Shown: piece by piece, positions 33,941 to 48,014 of the stretch
Numbering within the stretch: position 1 is the stretch's first letter
Layout of the letters: each line of letters begins with the position of its first letter
DNA from: Chrysaora quinquecirrha
Taxonomy: Eukaryota; Cnidaria; Scyphozoa; Semaeostomeae; Pelagiidae
Assembly: GCA_014526335.1 (NCBI GenBank)
Contig: JACTAT010000059.1
Span: 3,247,312 to 3,311,311 of the forward strand
Direction of reading: 5' to 3'
DNA: 64,000 nt
Translations under genes and position numbers: made by a program
Notes under the pieces: generated by a model
Told to the model about the DNA's origin: nothing
Databases searched by the model: none
What the model saw: only the letters and a program-made list of their open reading frames with translations

Positions 33941-34732
33941 CAGTTGACATCCACTATCTCGAACATGCGCTATCTCGAACATTCGCTATCTCGAACGATT
34001 TTCCATTCCCCTCGTTTTTAGTATACGGTTTGTATTGAAAAATCATCCACTATCTCGAATCCCGTTATCTGGAACATTCGCTGTCTCGAACCATTTCCCA
34101 TTTCCTATGGAGGAAAAACTGCTTTTTATCTCGAACTTTACCAAATTTTCTGCTGAACTAGATAAATAGATAGGCCAAGAATATGCCAATTTCGTCTGGC
34201 GGAAATTGCACCAGCCAAGTCATATGCTGCCCATGCTTACAGTAGATTAACCTCAGACACCACGATGGATTGCCAGTATCAGAGTTTTACCTTGCTGCTA
34301 TCGGAGGATACAGTTTGATCGATGATGATTTGTTCGTTGAGAAATCGGTGCAAGAGATCGAAAAGAAATTCCTCGCAGAAAGTAGCTCTTCCCGTTCATA
34401 ACTATCCTATCCACCCAGGGGAGATTTCTGTAAACTCTGCCTGTTTTTAGCGCACGGAGATGTGCTGCATCACCATTATCTCTAGTTAAACGAGAGTAGG
34501 GATGAAATTAGACGATGAAGATGAAAGCAGATGACCCTAGACCCTTATTCTGAATAATACTGACTTGTTAGATGAAAATTGGGAACACTAACCTTGTTTT
34601 TTAACAACAGTTCCTTTCCTAACATGAAAATTTTCTTTTTATATTTATATGGGGCATCCGTTATCTCGAGCATTCGCTATCTCGAACAAATTCCAGCGTC
34701 CCTTGAGAGTTCGAGATAGCGGATGTGAACTG
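33941..34732. mobile_element. Pogo/Tigger-like element, 792 bp
   Basis: CAGTTGACATCCACTATCTC at left and GAGATAGCGGATGTGAACTG at right, with GTTCGAGATAGCG-type repeats inside both ends, as in 17474-18064. Its middle (about 34260-34400) has a short acidic open frame (YSLIDDDLFVEKSVQEIEKK) ending in TAA, possibly a remnant of a parental transposase C-terminus. Confidence 0.7.
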
Positions 34733-34899
34733 TATTGATTCTGTAGGTCTAGATTTCTGTTCCTCTGTTTATGGTTGTGGTGAACAACCCTGACTTTCAG
34801 GCCATGTATAGGTAGTAGTAGTGTTACCAAGTATGTGGCTATTGTTAGCATGTAAAACTGATATACCCTTACTGATATACCCTTTACTGTAACTTGAAG

Positions 34900-35490
34900 G
34901 GCTATCTTTCAGTAATTGGAGGATGTTGGAAAAATATCTTCAGTAATGTGGAAGAGGCACAGATCTACGGTTCAGTGACGTGTTTGCCTATTTTTCAGCA
35001 ATGTAGAGAATGTTAGAGAAATAATCTTTAGTGATGTGGGATGCACAGTGGTATGCAGGGCTTTCTTTCAGTAATGTGAAGGGATATTTTCAGTAATGTG
35101 GAGGAATATCTTCATTTACGTTTGTGGAGGGTGCACAGAATGGAGGGCCGTCTTTCAGCAATGTGGAGGGATATCTTCAATAATGTGGAGGATGCGCAGT
35201 AGTATGGAGGCTGTCTTTCAGTTTCAATAATGTGGAGGATGCGCAGTAGTATGGAGGGCTGTGTTTCAGTAATGTGAAGGGCGTTCAGCAATGTGAAGGG
35301 ATATCTTCAGTAATGTGGAGAACTTTCCTTTGTAAGTTGAGTATGTGGAGAACTGTTGGACATTCAGTGGCTTATGTAGAGGGCTGTCTTTGAGTTATCA
35401 TCAGTTACGTGGAGGAATAGCTTCAGTATGTGGAATATGTTCAGTAATGTAGAGTTATCTTTAGGGTGTGGAAAATGTAAAGTAATGCGG
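34900..35490. repeat. Degenerate CAGTAATGTGGAGG repeat region
   Basis: CTTCAGTAATGTGGAGGGAT and variants recur irregularly about 20 times. No fixed period or reading frame. Confidence 0.7.
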
Positions 35491-35761
35491 AGGGCTTTCC
35501 ATACAGACAGAAAATGACCCAGAATATTAAAAATCAGTTTAACCTCTCTTTTTTTCATAAAATTCCATATTAAATCAGCACAAATTTAAGTCCATGATTT
35601 TACAAATCATTAAATGATTATGAATCAACTATTGTAGCAATATGCTAGCATTAATTTCCAAATTCAAGTATTTTGAAACGACGCTATAAATGACGTTCCT
35701 TTTTAAAGGCGATATGAGAGCTCGATATGAGCCGCAAAACCACTCCCATTTATGATATAGC

Positions 35762-35930
35762 CCTGCCTGAATTCCAAACGACCAAACATTGTTTGCGAAA
35801 CATTTGAGATTCACTCGCACGTCTCCAAACAATGTCGGCATATTTCTGCCTTACGAAAAATGCAGAAGCAAAACATTGTTTAAAAGCGAATCTCAGCTGT
35901 ATCGAAAACATTGCTTTCTCGCCTGGCAAT
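35762..35930. mobile_element. CAAACATTG-type MITE, partial
   Basis: CCTGAATTCCAAACGACCAAAC start followed by CATTGTTTGC inverted words; right end missing. Confidence 0.45.
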
Positions 35931-36089
35931 CATGTCATGCTCATGCCTGGCACGCCTGTGTACGAACCCTTGGAGGAACATATTTACTTCTGCTTGTAAA
36001 CACTTGCCTCGATTTAAATGAAATACAATAAAGATAAACATCAACATAAACATTGTTTATCAATAGGAAGTCATAATACGATAATTACC

Positions 36090-36535
36090 CGGGAAATGTC
36101 TGTGGAGTACAGTGGAGAGTGTGCAGTATACTGGAGGCTACTCAGTACAGCGGAGGGATATCATCAATTCAGTATAGTAGAGGTCAGGGTTGCAGAGCTG
36201 GGGGAGCTGAGCCCCCCTAGTTATTGAGAAAAAAGGTCGTTCAACAACACATTTTTGTATTGTTCTTCAACAAATTTCACAGCAGAGTGGCCAGAGTGGG
36301 GGCTGGGGGGCTAGCTATTTTCTAGCACTACACCAATGGTGGAGGGATATCATCGATGCAGTGAAGGGATATCATCGATACAGTGGAGGGATATCATAAG
36401 TACAGTGGAGGATATTCAGTACCGTGGAGGGATATCATCAGTACAGTACAGTCAGTACTGGACATCCTCCAGCGTATTGATGATATCCCTGCGCTGTACT
36501 GATGATATCCCTCCACTGCACTGCACAGACATTAC
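36090..36535. repeat. 22-bp GATATCATCGATNCAGTGAAGG minisatellite with inverted tail
   Basis: Tandem units of 22 bp are clearest at 36340-36440. The last part (36455-36535) carries the same word in the opposite orientation (TGATGATATCCCTCCACTG), so the end can fold back on the array. Confidence 0.75.
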
Positions 36536-37261
36536 CCAGGGTTCCTTGTCACTTTAACTTTCACTTCTTTCTTCTTCTATTTCTCCTAACAACTTCTGCA
36601 ACGAAGTTTGTCGACGAACATAACAGTTTAAAAATAAGGTTTTCTACCTAATAATATATCAGTATTAAGCATGCTCTGAGAATATGGTTCTTGCTATAGC
36701 TTTGTAACAATCCTTGAAGGTTTAGCCCAAATTTAAGTCCCGCATTGCAAATACTTGAAATTCTATGATAAATTTTCTTCAAATCTATTTTTCGTAACAT
36801 CAATAAATTCAAACGATTATGAGTCTTAAAGTCAATGTAATAATATATGATATAAGAACTAAACCTGTTTGATATATTTGAAAATTGTACTATATAAATA
36901 CAAAAAATGTTCGAACCACAACTCTAGATTTTCCCCGTTCTACCGTTCTCCCATCAGATGCATCTACTAGTGCTAGAACTTTAGACGACACTTTCGTTGG
37001 TGGGCTTAAAGTTTCTATCAGTAATTTTTTAATGATTGTCAAGCAAAATTTAATTCATTTAATCTATATTAAAAACTATGTTTCTGTCTATGAGGCAAGC
37101 AAAGGGCCTGTTCAATTAAACTGTTAGGTTATTTCGTACTAGCCTAGATCTTTAGATCATTAACCTAATGTTCAACCCTTCAAAACGAGAGCCAGATATA
37201 GAAATAGCCATTGATATAAAGCTACAGCTCGATATAGCTAGCTACCGTAGAAAATCTAGAT

Positions 37262-37267
37262 TTTATT
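37262..37267 (-). terminator. Polyadenylation signal of AP-2
   Basis: AATAAA on the - strand about 210 bp past the AP-2 stop codon. Confidence 0.4.
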
Positions 37268-37478
37268 CAAGCTGAAAAGCAGCAAACATTTAGACTCTTA
37301 CTTTAATTTTCTAATAAACGTACATAAAAGCATTTGTTAAAATTTCTAATGGCTAGGCCATTTCCTAATTGAGAGTATGTCTCAAATTCGGCTCTGGAGA
37401 AGCTGATTCCTGGGCACCAATAGCCGACCGGCTCTGGTCCATCTACAGCGTACGCACTACAAGCTATGTTCTCGATGG

Positions 37479-37752
37479 TTAGCTCTTCTTTCTGATCTTT
37501 GGAGCACTGCTACTGACAACAGATGAACCTGTACGGACAATTTCTTTGTCATAGATTGTTAGGAGTTCAGTCAGATATGACTGAAATGCATTCAGAGAAG
37601 CGTTGATTGCAGGGGAGCCAAAACCATGCGTCAACAATCCAAATCTATTCAAACCTCGCAACACTGATTCTGGAAGATCTGATGTTGCTTCTGACGAATA
37701 TGTTGGATAAGGATCTCTGACCAACATATCTTGAAGCTCTTTTGCCAAATGC
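37479..37752 (-). CDS. TFAP2: AP-2 last exon
   Basis: Acceptor CTATTTGCAG. Encodes [20 protein letters not shown] ... [20 protein letters not shown], then a divergent Ser/Lys tail ending KIRKKS and TAA. Confidence 0.95.
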
Positions 37753-40700
37753 CTGCAAATAGACAAACAATGATTAGAAATGATAATCTAGATTAGACTT
37801 ATTACATTCGTCGTAGTCTACGCATCTCCACACTCCACCACCCCGCTCCAACTACTCTGAGGAAACAGCTGTATGTTGTTGTAGTTGTTAGAAGCTGTTT
37901 CCGAAAGAGTGGGAGGAAGGTAATAAGTCTAAATGTAGATAACCAGCAACAGTTAATACCAAAATTTCTATGCCCGCTTTACCATTAACAATACCCCGTT
38001 AGAGTATTCTTGTTTCATGTCCATGCAGCACTGCAAGTGAAATGGTGGACTTAGCGATATAGGATCTCAGAAGTAGACAAACTAACCAGATGATATCACC
38101 CTGGCTGTGACGGTACCTTGGCTGGGACTCGACCTCACTAAGCTCCCAATAACATTAGTTAGCTTGATTTGACCACGACGTGACAGCGCCTTCAACAAAC
38201 TGTGCTGCCACTGCATAGCACTCTCCCGCCACTCCCTGTGCTGCATTAACAACTAGTTTTCGTGTCATGTGGATATAAATACCGTGTGTTATGCTGTATT
38301 GTTGAGATAACATATTGCCATACCAAAGCTAAATGACAAATGACGGAGCTCTACAGGCACGTTAAAGATAGTTAAGGGTTGGGGGCGTCGAATATCACTT
38401 GGCTACCTAAAGAAAATTTGTGGCACTTCGCCTCCATCTACAATTCGTATTACAGAGATCAATGAAGCAGCGAAGAATGGCCCCATGACCACTGACTGGA
38501 CATGAAAAAACCTCTCGTACGAGGGAGGTAAAGAGGGGGTCTTCAACACGCTTCACGGAGAACTGAAATCGGTTTTCGCAAAGAATCTATTGCTTAGTTT
38601 AGGCAATTCGAATTCCACACTTGATACTGGTTCACTTTTCACGAAGTTATTTCTGGTTACTTTCACGTTTCACATTTTGAAAACCTCGTCGCGTATCCCA
38701 AAACTACCCCTTGGTCCCGTCCTCTCGTAAGAATCTCCTTCGTGAGCATCATCAACATACCAATAAACAAACTTACTTGGCAGCTATAACGGCATTTTTT
38801 CTGTTTTGTAAATCTGTAGATTCTATACTCTGCTTTGCTACATGTTCTGCTAATTGTGCACTAGGAAACTCGGCCTCGCAGAGGTAATCAAAATGGGCAG
38901 CCATCTGCTCCGCTTCTCCTAAAACGAGACACAACAAGAACAGATCAGTAAATGGTATAATAAAACAATAAACAAGGATTTATACGATGCTATATTTCTA
39001 ATTCTTAAGATTGTTGAGACCTGCGTGTTTCTTATCATTCTGGATCGAGTACTGGAAGTTTCTTAATCAATATTGATCTCAACAGCTACTGAGTTTCTTA
39101 TAAACGAGTTTCTTATAAAAAAGAGTGTATATTATTAGAATTTGTGTCAATACGAAAATTGTTATGGGTTCATATCCAATTCAAATTAGCGGCTGAGAGA
39201 AGTTGACCTTCTACTAATGACGTCATAAGGGTAACATTTGCCGCTTTTCGTCGTCCTGCAGGTAGTGATAGGCCCATTCTTTGCAGCTTCTCGCGAAGTT
39301 TGCGGCCGCCATCTTTGGATTTTGCTCTATGAAGAAAGAATTCAGTCAGCAATTCAATACAATTAAAGTGGACGATTTGTTCAATTCTAGTTAAGGAGTG
39401 TGGTGGACTTTCAGTTTTAGTGCCTTGCCCCCCTCGTTATATCTTAGTCTTATTTTCATTTAGAGTAGATAATGTGACGAGGTTATTGAAGTAATTTTTT
39501 TTTAATAAGCAACTGGACTTTCGGTCCAGCCCTCAAAGTTGCCTGAACTGTCTATTATTTCATCCCTCACAGAATGACTGGTACCCCTAAAACTCTTTGG
39601 TTCTTTTCTTGCTTTTCAATGTAATATAAAAGTTTGCAGTGATGTACTTCATAAAGAATGTACAGTTTTGCCCCGGTGCCGTAGATGGAGCGGTTCAAGC
39701 GGTTCAGCGTTAGAAAAGTGAACTAGTAAGATTCCGATTCGGGTGGTTCCAAACTCGTTTAATTTGCTTAAAACCGGGAGCTCAGTTCCACTGGGAAATC
39801 GTTCTGCGCTCTGCTTAACGCCAACGGAGTTGTTCTATTGCCCAGACGGAGCGGTTCATTGGCCTAAGGCTTGCACAAAAACACTCTTATCTGCAACAAT
39901 GGTCCCAGAAAAACAAGTTACATAAAACCATAATTGCTGGCTTGTGATAATACTTGTGGTTCACCGCTTGAACCCGCCTTCCATTCTGTAGAAATACCCT
40001 GGATAGTGGTCGCATTTGAAACTGATATTTTTCTGACAATCAATTGTCTGCCTGGCTGTAATACGTAGCTAGATCAAAGTCCATATTTGCCTTGAAATGT
40101 AAGACATTCGTAGTTATGCAAGCAGCATGTACAACTGCAAGTTATTATACATGGCCTGATGCTCAAAGCTTAAGCGTCCAGCTTTTAATTTCTAATGTGT
40201 CAAATCATAGACTAGGGTCAAACGCTATTGAATCAACTCGTCTCTAGGCTTAGGTAGCTTTGTTCCACGTTGCTTTCTCCTCGTTTAACTTAATGTATGT
40301 AATACGTCGGAACTTGAAAATGCCTTGCGAATACAATCTTTTTTTTATATATGAACCAGTAAATTTCGATCGAGGCGAGCTGTTTAAAACGTTTTGCCTT
40401 TCGTTAGTCTGTAAATTTCTTACTCTTTTCTTTGGACAGTAATATTGCTCAGCGAATGTTGAAAGTGGTAGGTACTACATTTCGTTTTTAATAAGCAACT
40501 GGACTTTTGGTCCAACCCTCGAAGTTACTTAAAATATCTGGTATTTCAGCCCTCGCGGAATGGCAGGCGCCTCCCTAAAACTCTTACTTTGGCTCTTTTC
40601 TTGCTTTTCAATGTAATTGACAAATTTGCAACGTTCGAATCTCCGTTTGGTAAGCTATTGCTTTCGAGAGTTACCTTACATATCGCCTGGACTTGAACAG

Positions 40701-43700
40701 CTGTGTCACCAATTCACGATCACTTAGGCCCTGGCTAAAAATCAAACATTGTTGGCCAAACATCGGAAATTTGCTTTTCCAACGACATGTTTGGTCGATT
40801 GGCCACATCACGAAACATTGCTCATGTAATATTATTTATTACGGCAAGCAGAAAATGTTTCTCAAAGCATTGACGTGCAAGTTTTTGTTTTTCGACGAGG
40901 CTAAATGGTCGAACATTGTTTGTAAAGCATGTCTCCAATGTTTGTCCAACAATGTTTCATCTGTTGGCCACGGCCTTACACCACTCATGTTTCAGAAGGA
41001 ACTTCAATTGGTTTCATTTCTCACGCTAGCGAATCTATACGCGCTACTGTGGTGGATACGCACTACTGTGGTGGGTTATTATGCGTACTGTGATGTGTTA
41101 TTATGCGTACTGTGGTGGGTTATTATGCTTGTTGTGGTGGGTTTTTTGCGTACTGTGGTGGATAAGCCCTACTGTGGTGGGTTATTCTGCGTACTGTGGT
41201 GGGTTATTATGCTTGTTGTGGTGGGGTTTTTTTGCGTACTGTGGTGGATAAGTATCACTGTGGTGGATAAGCTCTACTGTGGTCGATGTGGTGTTATTGT
41301 TTGCTGTCTGTGGTCTTTATTGTGCTCGATGTGGTGTTATTGTTTGCTGTCTGTGGTCTGTGGTTGATGCGCTCTATTTGGGTGGTTTATTTGCTTCTTA
41401 TTGTATGAAGCAAAACACTTGCTACGGCTTTGAAAAAACTGTTTCTGTAGATTAGCCATAGATAAAATTCGAGATTCTCGGCTCAAATTCGAAATTATCA
41501 AATCAAGTTAGTTCTCAAATTCTGAAATCATTTTTGATGACTTCAAATTTCAAATACGGGAGGTATTTGCAGTTTAAGGTTACTTCAAGGCTTTTTATTG
41601 AACCGCATAGGCACACATGACTTTCAACAGATTAGCATACCTTCTCAAAACTCCTCCAAGTAAAGAAGCGTTCAAACATTCGGGATGGTTTATTCTTCGT
41701 CGAATTTCTCCTACTGTAACTCTATATTTGGTATTGGAACTAAGTAGCGACAAGCGACCAGGAACTGAGCAGAAAACCTCGTTGTCGCTTGCAGGAAATG
41801 CAAACGAGGCTGGCGTATCCATGAAAGCAGAATCATCGTCAGGCTCTCGCTTGATTTCTAGAAGACAAATAAAAACATTAAGACACTCATTGACGTTTTT
41901 TGTTAGCAATTTATACACTGAAGTCTTCTCGTTTTAAGAACTCTGAAGCACCAAAACCGTCAAGTATCTACCTCCAGTGGCTTACAGTAGCCCAGGTCAT
42001 TGGGATGTCAATAAAATGCAACCGTTAATTTTCAGCCATCGATAAAGAACAACGATTATTTTTGCAAGATTCCGATCGTTTTCTTTAGGGAAATTTCGCC
42101 CAATTTTGCCAACGTAAAGAAATAGAAATACCGTTGGATTTAGCGCAAACGCTCGCTGTGCACAATACCTTTGAGACAATTTGGAAATACTGTACACCCT
42201 GCAATGAGCGCAATTGGTAAGGGGATGTGCGCTTATATGAAAAACAGAACAGACTTCTATAGCAAAAGCGACTGTGGAGGGTCTATCAATACAATTTATA
42301 AGCATGGCATTTAAATCAGAAATCCTCCATAAACCAACACAGCCGACTGAGCAACAACTTCTGAGCTTCGACCGCAAAATCCGCCATGATATAATAGATT
42401 TCCACTCTAGGCACTTGCAAATAATCTAAATCACAAATACAAAGCACCAGATCTACGGATTACTCTATTCAATCCCTGCCCTTTCCTCGTGAATTAAAAT
42501 GTCTGAATTTTAACTCAAGCTATAAGTTAATAAGATTTCTACTTGGTTTTGATCTGGCCTGTCTCGACAGTGGTCAGGTCATTTATGATTTATATTCCTC
42601 CTCAAAATAGTCTTTCCTAGCCTGGCCCAAGGTCAACCCTACCCTCCTCCCCATATCAAAAGTAATTTCTGTGCGCAGGCTAAGTCTTTCACAGCTACAG
42701 CCACGTGGCTACAGCATCGCTTGCTAAGCTCGCAACACAATGTTTAAGGAAACTTCTTTTTCAAACGCAAGCCTGCAGCCTGGTTTGCTTTGATCGGTAG
42801 CTTACGCACACGGGGAGGTGTTAAGGAAACTACTGACACCCAAGAAAGTCAACTATACGGACCGTTTTCACCCCATATCATGGTTCACTTAGCCCTTCGT
42901 TAGATGTAGGCTTAAGCTTTAAGTGGTAATGGTTTCCATGTGTTCTTTGCTCTATAAAAACTTAAGCCGTTACGATATTGCGTACTGCGTAGTACGTATT
43001 TCCAGAAATTTCTTCTTCAGGTCAAATAGAAAAACTTCTACAGCTAATGCAGTAGTTCTTTGTTGAATAAGGAAAGTCGAAACTAGGCACCGAATTTTTT
43101 CTCTCTCGCAAAATCTCTTCTTAGCTTCAATCGTAAGTTTTTAGACTAGTAATTTAAATTACTAGCTATTAATTGAAAACTTCAGCATGACAAATTTTTA
43201 AAAATTAACAAAAATCTTACCATGAAAATTATAAGGATCATCCGTGCGTAGTCCCAATGTGTCCACCGAATTATACTGTTGAAGAAAGAGCAAGAAACGT
43301 AATAAAATCTCGAGCAGCAATAATTCCTTCAAGAGACCCAACACTGATGCAAACTGCAAAGTTTGCTTTGTTACTAGAAGAGGTACGGTACTACGTGCCG
43401 CGTCAGTCCCACGCAAGACGGCAGGATCACAAACACAAACGCAACAAGAAGTGGGGATGTGTTCAGCGTTACTTTTAGCATAAAAGCATCATGTTCTCGG
43501 TCACTAACGGGTGTAGGCATAGGCGAAGGTATAGGCACAGGTATAGGTGAAGGCATAGGCATAAGCGATGACAAAGGCACAGGCGTAGGTGTAGATGTAG
43601 GCATTGGTGTACGCGAAGGCATAGGCACTGGTGTAGGTATTAGCATAGGCGGTTATCGTCAGCGGATATTGCTAGTTTGAAAACCAGGCTTGATGGTGGA

Positions 43701-46700
43701 GTGGAGAGGAATTCAAATACTACGGCTCACCCTAAACATAGAAAAATTTGTTCACTTTCGTGTTACAGTACGAAGTGTGCCACTTTTTATCAGTCTTAAA
43801 AGGCATAATACAGAGATTTATACAAGATAACAGTAACCGATAAGCTATTGGAGTTGACTTTTGCAAAGAATTTTGATAAAGTTTTTAGAGTTGCAAGGTG
43901 CAAGTTGTTACGTTGACAAATGTATAACTCTGTAAGTGCAGCTTTGTGGGACAAGCCACTGTGAATTCTCCAATAATAGCAGAGACGAGCGCTGAATGAT
44001 AATAATGAAAAATGGCTGTTCCCCTGTTTCTTACAGCATTCCTGTTCCTCAAACCTCGTTCAACTTTTGAAGCAGTCGGTATATGTTTACCTTGGAAAGC
44101 ATCGCTCAATGGCTTTTCAAGTTTTTCATCTTTTCAAAATTCATAGTAGTTCTGGCCGCATTAAAATTACGGCGCAAAATTAGCCTAAAAGAACATGATG
44201 CTTTTAAACCATTGCAGGGGAATCGAAGAGTTACTGGCTTCGCTGTCAACTTAATATGATGGAGTTACGAATTAGGTAAGTTTTTACCCAGTTTCCTAGA
44301 ATGTTGCCAAAATTCTCTGTCAATATTATTGTCGATGTCGACCCCTGGTTTTCTGACCCCCGTATTTCACGAACGCAGCAAAAACGACCGTATGCTATCA
44401 AAATCACTATGACATTAATGACCTAAGACAAAGCCGGTCTATCACAGCGTTCAAAAATCTCATCATGGGAAACTGATTCGGGGGTGGGGGAAACAAACAT
44501 TCAATTGTGGATTTATTGAAGGCTTAGGCCTATTTTACTATTAGGCCATCTTCTGCTTCAACCCAGAGTGAAACCATTACACTGTGAAGTCTTATTCTTG
44601 GAATAAAGTGACCTAGGGTCACACCACAAAATTTGGAAGACAAGGGCATATTATAAGATTTATTATTCTATTATATATATTATTTGGATGTTCACCTCAA
44701 AGTCTGTTAGACGCATTTCCTATCATTTTTGGTTAAGAAATGAAAGTGACAGTTAAAATATTTTTAACTGGTTGAACCCATTAAATCTCGTCTGGAATAA
44801 TCATCGTGCCAAACTGTGCAATTAACCATCAAATTTTTTATATGAAACAACTGTTGATGTTGAATCTATGTACTACCTAATTAGCCAGGCTCGCTACAAA
44901 CCAGCCAATGTTTAGACTGTTGAAAGAAATGTTTGGCCCTCGAACTATCAATGTAGTCAGGTCCTCCTTTTCACAAAAATTGTAAAAGTTCACAATGTTT
45001 TTTAATAGGTACATTACTCCATCTGGCAGGCACTCTTGCCCCCTTCTCCTTGCACCTTTGTAACCCCTTTGTAACAACAGAGCAAATGGGAAAGTTTGGA
45101 AATTTGAGAAGCAATCTTAAGTTGAAAGCAAAGGTGGAGGTTTACCAAAGCTTTACAGTTTGTGTGCACCTGTCAGACAAAGGCGTATATCTTCATGTCA
45201 CAAGCAAGCATGAGGATATTTTTTTTGACATTGGTCTGAGTTTGAAGTAACACCTATTGCTGAAAAGTGAGTCAAAAGACCCATTTTTATACACTGTCAC
45301 ACCCATTTACATCTTTCCTTTCTTTCCTTTTTTTATTACAACACAGAAGTTTGGTACTCATGAAAATAGAGTCAAAGTTAAGAACAATCACTCAAACAGA
45401 CAAGAGATTTCATTCTAGTCATTCTGGATTATGGAGGTCCATTTGCTCAGCAATGAAGGGGGATTACTTGGTCAATCTGATTTAAAAAAAGGGCGTTGTA
45501 TGGCTCTGCAAACTGTTGTAAATGCCACAAAGAATTCACAAATGTGCCTGGGAATTTGATTGAAATGTAGGTACTGCTTGTTGTACATTGGCTTAGACTA
45601 TGAAAAATTAATACAATCATGTTGCAAACTTCAAGCAGCAAAATGAAGCCTTTTCACATTGCAATGTATGCTGCTGTGGCAAGGTTTGACAAAAGTGCTG
45701 TGGTGTAATCCAGCTGACTTGTGGTATCAAGAGCTCAGTGTGGTCAGGGTTTGAGCCCAGCCACGGTAGCGTCACAGCCAGGGTCGAGGTCTTGATTTCC
45801 TACTACTGAGATCCTGCAACTGGTGCTGAAACACCATTTCTCCTTCACCACCAACATATATGATGTATTATTTCTCATCACCACTTAGACTTAGTGCATT
45901 CTTTGCAAAAAGTACCCAAAATCCTCTGTTCTTTCAGAGTCAGAGACAAATTTATTAAAATACAGTAATATTAGCACACAGATCCAGCAATTTGATTTCA
46001 TTTTCAATAGCAACAAAAACGATCGATGTAATAAGTCTACTCTCTGTCGTTATCTGACAGGGTTGTCATGCATAAAACACTGTGTTGCTCATGACGGTTT
46101 ATCATTTGTATGGGGTCTCGACTCTTCTTGGAATCTTTTGCAACTGACTGGCCAAAATAAATAACTTTCTACTTTGCTTTTCATTGTTTGTGAATGTTCT
46201 ATGGCGGGACTCATGGCTTTTGCATGCAAAAAGCGGCCAATTTAGGCCACTCTCCGCCAAAAATTGGTGCCCTGGCGTTGTAGCCTAATCCAGTTAGCTA
46301 GTGGTGTCAGCACTCGGTGAGCTCGGGCTTGAGCCCCGACAGGTTAGTGTGACAGCCAGGGTCGAGATCACGTACTTTGATAAATGTAACTCTGGAAGGA
46401 GGTGTTCATGTTATCAAATAGCAAGGCAGTCAGATATTCCTCTGAGGGTATTCGAGATATCGAACATCATGCCTTTCTTGATGCAAATGCTTTTGTAAGC
46501 TTTGCTGGGTAAATGACTACCCAACCTATTTAATGCCTATTCTAGTGATGGTATACTATACTTGTCGGTATTCAGTATCAGGTCCTCCTCGTTGTCAAAA
46601 AAGGATAAAAATGCTTTCTCAGCATTTGAATTTGCTGACTTTTTAAAAAAACCGCGAAACCTGCTAAAACAAAAACATTCTTGTCTTTGGTTGCATAACA

Positions 46701-47978
46701 TTTGTCAGCGCGTTCCTATTTGCTCCTTGCAGTGCTTCTCCGTTGATGCTGTCAGGTGACTGGAATTTTCATCCCGCATCCCTGTTAAGAATTTAGCTTT
46801 TCTTACCCATAAAGAGCCCCCGCAAAGGCGGTCACCATCAGCTAACCATGCCATCACAGCCACGGTTCAAGCTGCCAAGAACGAGGTTAATCTGTTTGCT
46901 TATGTTTCTCTCCATTCACCTGTTTTGCAACCTTTCGCACCTTCTAAAACAATTTGACGTTCACACATGATGTTTTGTCCTTTTCCACACAGTGCTGATG
47001 TTAGCTGTTATTAATTTATTGGAATCACTTTTCTTCTTTGGCTTATTCGGAGTTAGGGGCTTACTGTATTCGAGGATTTACGGTAGTCCCTTAAAAAAGG
47101 AAACGGAGCTTTCGATTTCTGTGCTTTGGGGTCTGAAAATTAGGTAAAATAGCGTTACATAACGTTCGAATGACCCCTCTTGGGTAGATGGAAATCACCA
47201 GAGATAATACACTTTTTTTGATAAGCAACCGCTCAATAAGCAACTAGGGCTGAACTGACCTTAACATTTAGCAACTTGAGGGCTCAATTGAATTACTGTA
47301 AGCAACTAAGAAGTCAAACAACCAAGCTTATTCTCTTTCTTGTGTTAGGAAATTGTTCTTCATTCTTAATTTTTGCATGTTGAAGTTCGCTAGCTAACGT
47401 TTTTCCACTTACTGTCTCCCAAAAGTCATGTTGTAGGCCTAACAGATGACGATTTTGACCCGCGAAGTCAGGGCTGGTTATTAGGTACAAAAATGTTAAG
47501 CAACGTTTAAACAACTTTGAGGGCTGAAATGTCTAAAATTTTAAGCAACTTTGAGGGATGGACGAAAGTCAAGTTGCTTATTAACAAAAAGTGTAACTGT
47601 GCTGTTTTGCAAAGGACGATTTTCCTTTGAAACATTATTGAATTTCTGGCATTCTTTGTATTATTTAAATCAAAAATGCGACTAATACCGGCAATCCGAT
47701 ATTGGAAAGTAGAGTATTGCCCAATTGTCACCAAACGCCATTTCTCTCGTTTTTCATTACTGGATTTTCGGGCAACTCCCTTGCGGTTTTCGTGGGTATT
47801 TCTTGTTGATCGAATGGCAAACGACTTCGAAAATAATGTCACCGAACCTGCTTGAACGCACTGGTTCAGTATAAGAGCAACTTTTAAACTATTATAACTA
47901 TTATAACTTTTATACTATTTATAACTTTATAACCCTCATCATAATCATCATTATCATCATCATCGTCATCATGATTAG

Positions 47979-48014
<36 letters not shown>

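Larger units (their letters stand above)
33000..37478. other. Intergenic region between R3HCC1L and AP-2
   Basis: No supported coding sequence. It holds the 792-bp pogo-like element, two degenerate tandem-repeat fields and a MITE fragment. The two genes converge tail to tail here. Short ORFs (for example 33724-34038) start in unique DNA and run into the pogo-like element. Confidence 0.6.

Noticed and set aside
40693..41367. 224-codon open frame on the + strand
   Set aside because: Begins in a CAAACATTG-type MITE and continues through a 21-22-bp minisatellite; Trp/Val/Leu repeats only.
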